A DNA stretch of 12,753 bases from Actinomycetota bacterium (GTDB lineage: Bacteria > Actinomycetota > Humimicrobiia > Humimicrobiales > Humimicrobiaceae): the NCBI GenBank assembly GCA_003155275.1, contig PMCC01000161.1, positions 1-12,753 of the forward strand, in the 5' to 3' direction. The translations under genes and the position numbers were made by a program. Within the stretch, counting starts at the first letter, position 1, and the number at the start of each line of letters is the position of its first letter. The notes beneath the pieces were generated by a model. It was given only the letters and a program-made list of their open reading frames with translations, was not told the origin of the DNA and did no database searches. Below are positions 5,724 through 11,748 of this stretch, piece by piece.

Positions 5724-7817
5724 ATGGCAGGCGCAGAAAACAGCAATAAGAAAGTAATTGGGCTGATATCCGGAAACGGTTCAGGCAAAACATCTCTGGC
5801 TGAGTGTTTTTTATTTAACTCTGGAACTGTAAACAGGCTGGGTAAAATAGAATCCAAAAATACGGTTTCAGACTACAGTCCCATTGAAACCAAAAGAGGA
5901 TTCAGCATAAGTTCAAGCATTCTTCATTACAAATGGAAAAATTATGACATTAATTTTATCGACTCCCCGGGTTATATGGATTTTATAGGTCAATCCATAT
6001 CAACACTTAAGGTAGTCGATGGCGTAGTTTTGGTTATTGACGCCAAATCAGGCCTGCAAGCCGCAACTGAAAGGATTGTCGAGTACCTGCTGCAGAATCC
6101 AAAACCTGCATTCTGCATTATAAACAAACTTGACCAGGAAAATATCGATTTTTCAGCCTCTGTGGAGACCATAAAAGCCAATCTGGGGTTAAACCTTGTA
6201 CCAATAACCATCCCTGCAAATGAAGGTGAAAAATTTTCAGGCGTTATCGATCTTCTTCTCAACCAGCAATACAATTATAGCAGCGCATCCGGCCAGGGGC
6301 AAAAGTCAGATGTTGAAGCCGCAAAAAAATCTGATGCGGAAAACTTCCATAACGGCCTTGTCGAATCAATTGTGGAGACTAATGACGAGCTGTTAAATAA
6401 ATATCTTGAGGGTGAAAAAATTGATACATCCAGTATTAATGATATATTAAAATCTGCCGTTCTAAATTGCAAGGTTGTCCCTACATTCGCAGCTTCGTCC
6501 GGTAAAAATGTGGGAATTGATATTATAATGGATTACATAAACAGCCTCATGCCCTCACCACTGGAAATAAATAATGTCAAGGCGAAGGAAGCCGGCAAAG
6601 AAGCGGATACAGAAATAGAGTTAAAGGCATCTGCTAATGGTCCTGTTCTTGCATATGTGTTTAAGACAATGGCGGACCCTTTTATTGGCAAGCTTTCCAT
6701 ATTCAGGATATTCTCAGGCACAGTAAAGACAAACTCAAATTACTGGCTTTCAGGAGCAAAGACAAGCCATAAGGTCACAAGCCTTTTCAGGCTCCAGGGA
6801 AAGGACCAACAGGATGTAAGCGAAGCAACGTGCGGTGATATCGTGGCAGTTTCCAAAATAATGGATATATCTAATGATGATACCATTTCTTCACCCGAAA
6901 AGCCTTTTGCCATGGATAAAACTGCCTATCCAAACCCAACCCTTCCTAAAGCCATACTTCCGGTCAGTAAAGGTGATGAGGAAAAGATAAGCGGTGGGCT
7001 TTCCAGGCTTGTTGAGGAGGACCCGACATTAAAGATGGAGCTTAACACTGAAATTCACCAGAGCATTGTCTGGGGCATGGGTGATTTGCATCTTGCAATT
7101 ATAAAAGAAAACTTAAAAGAAAAATTTGATATAGATGTGACAATGAGGGCGCCTGATGTTGCTTACAAGGAAACAATACGAAAAGCTGTAAAAACAGAAT
7201 ATAAATATAAAAAACAATCAGGAGGAAGGGGCCAGTATGGCCACGTACTTATTGAACTTAGGCCACTAAAGAGCGGCGAAGGTTTCAAATTTGAAGACAG
7301 CGTCTTTGGTGGAGCCATACCAAAAAACTATATACCTGGCGTTGAAAAAGGTGTAAGGGAAGCAATGATATCCGGCATTCTTGCAGGATATCCTGTAGTT
7401 GATATTGCTGTAAATCTTTATGACGGTTCTTTCCATGCAGTTGACTCTTCTGATATGGCATTTAAGATTGCCGGTTCAATGGCATTTAAAAAAGGCATGG
7501 CCGAGGCAACCCCTGTAATCCTGGAACCTGTCATGGAACTTGAAGTGACTATTCCTGAAAAATACATGGGTGATATAATTGGAGATATAAATGCCAAGCG
7601 AGGAAAGATAATTACAATGATTCCGGAGGAAAACAAGATGCAGGTAATTAAGGCCACTGTTCCGCAATCTGAATCCTTTAATTACTCTGTTGATTTAAAA
7701 TCCATATCTCAGGGGAGGGGCCAGTTCAGCCAGAAATTCTCACACTATGATGAACTGCCCGGACTTCTGGCTCAGCCTTTGATAGAGAAAAAGAAAGAAG
7801 AAAAGGAAAAAGAATGA
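5724..7817 (+). CDS. Elongation factor G-like GTPase (EF-G2 type)
   Basis: This 697-aa protein has the five-domain layout of EF-G. GTPase motifs: G1 GNGSGKTS (17-24), G2 around TKRGFS (57-62), G3 DSPGY (80-84), G4 NKLD (134-137) and G5 ASSGK (257-261). Domain II is about 305-390, III about 405-475, IV about 480-600 with SGGRGQYGHV and the tip loop DGSFHAVDSSDMAFK (H571 retained), and V about 602-680. G3 has Tyr where canonical EF-G has the GTPase histidine (DTPGH), and G1 lacks the usual GHVDAGKTT. Both fit the EF-G2 paralogue class rather than the housekeeping fusA. T. thermophilus EF-G-2 is reported to hydrolyse GTP and support translation in vitro, but the cellular role is unclear. The tail is a Lys/Glu run. 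AGGAGG at 5713-5718 supports the start. The stop overlaps the next gene by 4 nt. Confidence 0.92.
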   Translation: MAGAENSNKKVIGLISGNGSGKTSLAECFLFNSGTVNRLGKIESKNTVSDYSPIETKRGFSISSSILHYKWKNYDINFIDSPGYMDFIGQSISTLKVVDGVVLVIDAKSGLQAATERIVEYLLQNPKPAFCIINKLDQENIDFSASVETIKANLGLNLVPITIPANEGEKFSGVIDLLLNQQYNYSSASGQGQKSDVEAAKKSDAENFHNGLVESIVETNDELLNKYLEGEKIDTSSINDILKSAVLNCKVVPTFAASSGKNVGIDIIMDYINSLMPSPLEINNVKAKEAGKEADTEIELKASANGPVLAYVFKTMADPFIGKLSIFRIFSGTVKTNSNYWLSGAKTSHKVTSLFRLQGKDQQDVSEATCGDIVAVSKIMDISNDDTISSPEKPFAMDKTAYPNPTLPKAILPVSKGDEEKISGGLSRLVEEDPTLKMELNTEIHQSIVWGMGDLHLAIIKENLKEKFDIDVTMRAPDVAYKETIRKAVKTEYKYKKQSGGRGQYGHVLIELRPLKSGEGFKFEDSVFGGAIPKNYIPGVEKGVREAMISGILAGYPVVDIAVNLYDGSFHAVDSSDMAFKIAGSMAFKKGMAEATPVILEPVMELEVTIPEKYMGDIIGDINAKRGKIITMIPEENKMQVIKATVPQSESFNYSVDLKSISQGRGQFSQKFSHYDELPGLLAQPLIEKKKEEKEKE

Positions 7818-9064
7818 GAAAGAATTACAATAAATATACTTCAATACTGGACAGGTTTCCTTTCATAACAGTAATTTTTATAATCGGTATTGCAATAGTT
7901 TTCCTGCTGTTTTTCAGGACAAAGTTTCCTTTTCCTTTTTTCTCAGGAAAGGCCGCAGTGCAGACACAGGAAACAACTGCCTACTCCATACTTATTGATT
8001 CTCCATTAAGCGACCAGGTCTTTAAACTGGCCAATGTAAATGAGGCAGTCCCGATTTCCATAAAATCCAAAGACAGTGAAACATCGGATTACAAATTAAA
8101 AATAGTATTGAATGGCAAAGATACCATAAAAACTTTTAATTCCCCTCCTTATGAATATAACTGGACCCCTGACAGCGCCGGGGATTACAAGATTGTCGCA
8201 AACCTTGTGGACAACAACGACAAAATCATTGCAAGCTCAAATGAGGTAGCCTTTTCAGTGGAATATACCAGCGAAACAGTGGAAACTGTTTCGCGAAGTA
8301 TGGATATAGAAACAAAAAAAACAGAGGCGCTTGCCAAATCTGAGTACAGGTCACAAAACGGTACCCCTGTTTTCTCTTTCAAATGTTATACGCCGCCTGT
8401 AATTGACGGAAAGATTGATGAATGGGCGCTTTATGACAAAGTCCAGATTGCCAACCCGACAATCAAGAAAGAAAATTTTACAAGCATTGCAGATTGTTCC
8501 GGAATAATTTATACATGCTGGGACGATAAAAACTTCTACTTCGCTGTCCAGGTCACTGACGATGTCTATAGCCAAATATATACCGGAAACCAGATCAATA
8601 ACGGTGACAGTGTCACTTTGGTTTTTGATACAGATCTATCCGGTGATTTTAACATTCCCTTTTATAACAGCGATGATTCACAGATGGATTTTTCAGCCGG
8701 AAATTTTTCAGCAATAAAACCCTCGTCATTTATCTACTTTCCTTCTAAAACAGCGAAAGGCATAGTGGTTAAATCATCACAGCCCAAGGGGGGGTATATT
8801 ATTGAGGCAAGTGTTCCATGGGAGAACTTTGTAAGTTTCGCTCCTAAAGACCTGGATGTTTTAGGCTTTACGGCTACTATCTTTGATACTGATAACCAGG
8901 AATCAACAGAACTTGCAATGTCATCTTCCCCACAATTTGATATCAATAATACCGGCACGCTTGGTACGCTTGTATTCATTGACGGAGGCGACATTACTGC
9001 AACAGAAAGCGGTACTTCAGGTTCTGGGGACAGCGCCGAAACTACTGCAAAGAAAACCAAATAA
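7814..9064 (+). CDS. Membrane-anchored protein with Ig-like and CBM9/DOMON-like domains
   Basis: The 416-aa product has a short basic N-terminus and one hydrophobic helix (about 17-34), read as a signal anchor or uncleaved signal. An Ig-like beta-sandwich follows at about 57-150, with PPYEYNWTPDSAGDYKIVANLVD typical of bacterial Ig-like repeats. A linker (150-190) leads to a CBM9-type domain at about 192-392. Its signatures are PVIDGKIDEW, the aromatic WDDKNFYFAVQVTDD block, NGDSVTLVFDTD, YIIEASVPWENF and LGFTATIFDTD. The C-terminus is Ser/Thr/Gly-rich. CBM9-like folds bind sugars in xylanases, and related DOMON-like folds bind other ligands. No catalytic domain is present, so it is probably an envelope binding or scaffold protein. 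It starts within ATGA at the end of the EF-G-like gene, preceded by AGGAAAAAG, which suggests translational coupling. Confidence 0.8.
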   Translation: MRKNYNKYTSILDRFPFITVIFIIGIAIVFLLFFRTKFPFPFFSGKAAVQTQETTAYSILIDSPLSDQVFKLANVNEAVPISIKSKDSETSDYKLKIVLNGKDTIKTFNSPPYEYNWTPDSAGDYKIVANLVDNNDKIIASSNEVAFSVEYTSETVETVSRSMDIETKKTEALAKSEYRSQNGTPVFSFKCYTPPVIDGKIDEWALYDKVQIANPTIKKENFTSIADCSGIIYTCWDDKNFYFAVQVTDDVYSQIYTGNQINNGDSVTLVFDTDLSGDFNIPFYNSDDSQMDFSAGNFSAIKPSSFIYFPSKTAKGIVVKSSQPKGGYIIEASVPWENFVSFAPKDLDVLGFTATIFDTDNQESTELAMSSSPQFDINNTGTLGTLVFIDGGDITATESGTSGSGDSAETTAKKTK

Positions 9065-9085
9065 ACCTTATAAATACTTTTATGT

Positions 9086-9123
9086 TAATCAGCCAATTTG
9101 GTTTCAGGCGAATAATCAGCCAA
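9086..9123. repeat. Pair of 11-bp direct repeats
   Basis: TAATCAGCCAA occurs at 9086-9096 and again at 9113-9123, a 27-bp period in the spacer before the SRPBCC gene. Two copies at a near-integral number of helical turns could be a regulator site. They may equally be a chance duplication. Confidence 0.3.
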
Positions 9124-9144
9124 CCTGACCGGATCGGGGAGGTT
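9122..9144 (+). terminator. Weak terminator-like hairpin after the CBM9-type gene
   Basis: AACCT (9122-9126) can pair with AGGTT (9140-9144), and CCG (9129-9131) with CGG (9135-9137). A 2x2 mismatch lies between the stem parts and the loop is GAT. The hairpin is followed by an interrupted T-rich stretch (TTAGGCTTATTTT). It lies 57 nt after the stop of the upstream gene and could end the EF-G2/CBM9 transcript. The broken stem and poor T-tract make this tentative. Confidence 0.3.
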
Positions 9145-9197
9145 TAGGCTTATTTTATAAAAATAGAACCTTTTTAGAATAAAGGGGGCCATTTTAA

Positions 9198-9599
9198 ATG
9201 AAGACTAAAACTATAAGACAGACTGTTATAATAACAGGGGCAACACCGCACGAATTGTATGAGATTTTTATGGATGAAACCAAACACGCAAATCTTGTAA
9301 ATTCAACTGCAAAAATAAGCAGGGCCATCGGTGGCAGATTTGAAGCATATGACGGATATATTGAAGGTACCAATATAGAACTTATCCAGGATAAAAAAAT
9401 AGTCCAAAACTGGCGCGGCGAAGAAGATTGCTGGCCCAAGGAGCATTACTCGAAGCTTACAATCACATTTGAAAAAGAAAGTGACGGCACCAGGGCAACA
9501 CTTTTCCAGGAAGGTGTGCCTGAAGAATGCGTTGATGACTTTGATAATGGCTGGTATGAATTCTACTGGAACCCCATGCAGGAATTGTTTAAAAAATAG
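9198..9599 (+). CDS. SRPBCC / AHSA1-like domain protein
   Basis: A complete 133-aa single-domain protein of the START-like SRPBCC superfamily, closest in pattern to the AHSA1 (Activator of Hsp90 ATPase homologue 1-like) group. The N-terminal strand and helix IITGATPHELYEIFMD is typical. It is followed by GGRFEAYDGYIEGTNIELIQDKKIVQNWRG (45-74) and KLTITFEKESDGTRATLFQEGVP (86-108). The C-terminal helix contains GWYEFYWNPMQELFKK. Such small proteins form a hydrophobic ligand-binding cavity. The substrate is unknown, and bacterial members are not known as a class to act on Hsp90. The ribosome binding site AAAGGGGG ends 9 nt before the ATG. I see no good promoter in the 133-nt spacer upstream. It converges on the next gene. 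Confidence 0.82.
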   Translation: MKTKTIRQTVIITGATPHELYEIFMDETKHANLVNSTAKISRAIGGRFEAYDGYIEGTNIELIQDKKIVQNWRGEEDCWPKEHYSKLTITFEKESDGTRATLFQEGVPEECVDDFDNGWYEFYWNPMQELFKK

Positions 9600-9670
9600 T
9601 CTCTTTAAAAGTAAAGCTAATTTAGAAACTTTGAAAAAACATTTGGAAGGCTATACAATATTTAAATAGC

Positions 9671-10195
9671 TTATGATTTCAGCCTGTAAGGAATAATGGT
9701 CCTTATTATGTTGTAAAGCACGCTTGCGCCTGTTGCCACCATTGAAACAATCAATAAAACTTTTACCGCAATAAACCAGGCAGGCTCGTTAAATACAAAA
9801 GGGAAAATCCCCTTAATTATATAAAGTGCCAAAAAAGATGCTGCACTTGTAAAAATCTGCAGCAGATGTTTAAACCTGTCCCTGTCAAAGAAAATAAATA
9901 CAAAATTTACTATAATCATAGCTCCGAGCGAAACATCTATAGCCCATATACATTTTTGGTAGCTTTCAGTTAAAAAAGGTACTCTCCAGTTATACAGATT
10001 ATTAAGCACAAACAAAATAAATCCGTTTGCAATAATGGCGCCAACATATTCCGATATCTTTCGCCTGTGCTCCGGCATTATGTTTTTCGGTTCTTCCATA
10101 CAGTCTTCCTTCAGTTTCAATCTGAGAAAATCTTTAACTTCAGAATTTAACTCACAAATATATTTAAATAAAGCTTCACCTGTTCCCCAAAACAT
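9671..10195 (-). CDS. Small four-helix integral membrane protein, unknown function
   Basis: I do not recognise the family. The 174-aa frame has a charged, probably helical N-terminus (1-50, with PEHRRK at 41-46) and four hydrophobic segments at about 50-68, 83-103, 111-135 and 139-165. It ends with a short basic tail (RTIIPYRLKS). Short loops and no obvious catalytic motif suggest a structural or accessory membrane protein. The start is uncertain. The ATG at 10195 is 33 nt after the upstream gene but has no well-spaced ribosome binding site. An ATG at 10099 (residue 33) has GGAAG 6 nt upstream and would give 142 aa while keeping all four helices. It is the last of three leftward genes of unknown function and converges with the SRPBCC gene. 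Confidence 0.72.
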   Translation of the reverse strand: MFWGTGEALFKYICELNSEVKDFLRLKLKEDCMEEPKNIMPEHRRKISEYVGAIIANGFILFVLNNLYNWRVPFLTESYQKCIWAIDVSLGAMIIVNFVFIFFDRDRFKHLLQIFTSAASFLALYIIKGIFPFVFNEPAWFIAVKVLLIVSMVATGASVLYNIIRTIIPYRLKS

Positions 10196-10228
10196 CCTTG
10201 TGAGTTAGCACTTCCGGCAACGACTTTG

Positions 10229-10822
10229 CTATGAAATAATGTTTTTAAGCGCAGCCAGTGCCTGTTCAAACTGGTCCTCATAATTTTTTTCAAGGTCCAT
10301 GTTAAATTGCCTCCATTGCGGATTCTGCATTATGGCGTCCTCTACAGACAACTTGACAACTACCTTTTGTCCCCCCTGCTCCACGACCTTGTTTCTTGCC
10401 TGGGGATTTCCTTCAACAGCTTTCTTGAATTCATTAAACACCTGGTTTTTTTCAGTTTCAGCTTTGTGCTGTATTGTCTCAAGCATTTTGAGGCTCTGCT
10501 GGAGAACAGATGTCTTTTGTTCTTTTTTCAGGGATTCCACCGCAATTACGCCCTTGCTGCGCCTTTGCAGCTCTTTGGTATCTAGATTAAATTTTAAAGA
10601 TTCAATAAGACTTACCTGGGCTTGCTTTAAAAGTGAAAGGCTGCCATCCTTTAATTCCTGCCAAAGCTGTTCAGGACCCGATTTGCCTTTATAAAAACCT
10701 GCCATGGCGGGCTCAAGCTTCTTTTTGTTTGCAATTGCTTCTTTTTCTGCATCCGTCAAGTCATCGAGCATTGCCGTTTTCTCAAGTGCTATCTCCAATG
10801 CCGTTTTAATCATATCTCCCAT
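10229..10822 (-). CDS. Charged, helix-rich cytoplasmic protein, unknown function
   Basis: I do not recognise this 197-aa product. It has no signal peptide, membrane segment or cysteine. It is rich in Lys, Glu and Gln, and most of it should be alpha-helical, with coiled-coil-like stretches around 60-135. Between them are a Gly/Pro-containing segment KKKLEPAMAGFYKGKSGPEQLW (33-54), a conserved-looking GNPQARNKVVEQGGQKVVVKLSVEDAIMQNPQW (138-170) and a C-terminal acidic helix. The ATG at 10822 has AGGTGG 4 nt upstream. It lies 39 nt after the 10862-11605 gene and very probably shares its transcript. A structural or partner-binding role is a guess; no enzymatic motif is visible. Confidence 0.75.
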   Translation of the reverse strand: MGDMIKTALEIALEKTAMLDDLTDAEKEAIANKKKLEPAMAGFYKGKSGPEQLWQELKDGSLSLLKQAQVSLIESLKFNLDTKELQRRSKGVIAVESLKKEQKTSVLQQSLKMLETIQHKAETEKNQVFNEFKKAVEGNPQARNKVVEQGGQKVVVKLSVEDAIMQNPQWRQFNMDLEKNYEDQFEQALAALKNIIS

Positions 10823-10861
10823 TTTACCACCTGTTTTTTTAAAATTATTGAAATATAAATA

Positions 10862-11605
10862 TTACCTTTTACGCTTAATCATGTTAAAAAACCTGTCCTG
10901 ATAATGCTCGAACAATGCCCAGCTGTCAAGCTCTTCTTTCAGCCTTTTTGCCTCTATGTCGCCTTTTTCGTAAAGTTGAAACAGTTTTTCTATCTCATTT
11001 TTTGCCGCAACAGGTATGCCGTAAGCATCCCGTGAAAGTACAGGAAAACCTGAAGAGTCAAAATTTACCAGCTGGTTGGCGCTCATTTCAGGCATGTTTG
11101 AAAAGTAAGCGCTTTTTAAAGCAAGGTCATAAATAAATTTTGTCAGTGATACATCCCAAAATTCATCCAGCCCTTTAATGATTGCGCAGAACGGGTTGGC
11201 GTTTTTCTCAATTTCAGCATCGATTTTCCTGGTAATCTCTTCAACAGAATTTGCAACGATATCCATGTGGTCATATTCTTTTATAAACTTCAATTTATAA
11301 AGCATCATTGCAATATCAGCATTTTCTCCTGCAAGAATGGAAAAAGCCTTTTTGGCCTCCTCGCTGAATCCCTCAAGTCGCAGCAAATAATAAGGAGTAA
11401 TAATCTTCGGCTTCTGCCAAGTTATCCTTCCTTCCCGTACAATGGTCTCTGAGTCAGCGTTCTTGCCCTCAAATTCAAGGTAGAAAGGTGTTGTCAGCAT
11501 ATAGTAATGCACAGTTGTAGACTCAAAAGTCGAAAGGTACTTTTTTGGCGCTTTAAGTATCTCTGTATTCTCAAGAGCATATTTTATTTTGTCATCCATA
11601 TCCAT
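10862..11605 (-). CDS. Soluble conserved-looking protein of unknown function
   Basis: This 247-aa protein matches no family I can name. It has no membrane segment or signal. The N-terminal half mixes strands and helices (KAPKKYLSTFESTTVHYYML at 18-37; REGRITWQKPKIITPYYLLRLEGFS at 57-81). The middle is helical, with IIKGLDEFWDVSLTKFIYDLALKSAYFS at 142-169. Near the C-terminus, GFPVLSRDAYGIPVAAKNEIEKLF (186-209) has the density of Gly, Pro and aromatics expected of a conserved core. It ends in a basic KRKR. No Shine-Dalgarno sequence precedes the ATG at 11605, but a TATAGT -10-like hexamer ends 6 nt before it, so the message may be leaderless. It is the first gene of the leftward unknown trio and is divergent from the GH1 gene. 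Confidence 0.75.
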   Translation of the reverse strand: MDMDDKIKYALENTEILKAPKKYLSTFESTTVHYYMLTTPFYLEFEGKNADSETIVREGRITWQKPKIITPYYLLRLEGFSEEAKKAFSILAGENADIAMMLYKLKFIKEYDHMDIVANSVEEITRKIDAEIEKNANPFCAIIKGLDEFWDVSLTKFIYDLALKSAYFSNMPEMSANQLVNFDSSGFPVLSRDAYGIPVAAKNEIEKLFQLYEKGDIEAKRLKEELDSWALFEHYQDRFFNMIKRKR

Positions 11606-11611
11606 TATCTG

Positions 11612-11617
11612 ACTATA
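11612..11617 (-). promoter_or_regulatory. Candidate -10 element for a leaderless mRNA
   Basis: The minus strand reads TATAGT, five of six bases of the consensus, followed by six bases and then the ATG at 11605. That is the spacing at which transcription would start on the A of the start codon. There is no ribosome binding site and no recognisable -35 at 17 nt. Leaderless genes with this geometry are common in Actinobacteria. The match may be chance in AT-rich DNA. Confidence 0.4.
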
Positions 11618-11633
11618 TTAACAGAAGTCATAT

Positions 11634-11655
11634 TTTTTATAAATATTTATAAAAA
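11634..11655. repeat. Perfect 22-bp AT-only palindrome in a divergent spacer
   Basis: Positions 11634-11644 are exactly the reverse complement of 11645-11655 (core TATAAATATTTATA). It lies about 30-50 nt upstream of the unknown gene at 11605 and about 95 nt upstream of the GH1 start. That is a suitable place for a dimeric regulator controlling both directions. No regulator gene is adjacent. The AT-only composition tempers this. Confidence 0.5.
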
Positions 11656-11748
11656 TACTTTGCCGGGATAAAACTTAAAATATTTTTAAAATCAACACAA
11701 ACGGGGTAAACTATAGCTTAAGTATTTTTTACCGAAAGTGCGTAAAGC

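Noticed and set aside
9650..9670. GCTAT...ATAGC inverted repeat between the convergent genes as a bidirectional terminator
   Set aside because: The stem is only 5 bp with an 11-nt loop and no T-tract on either side.
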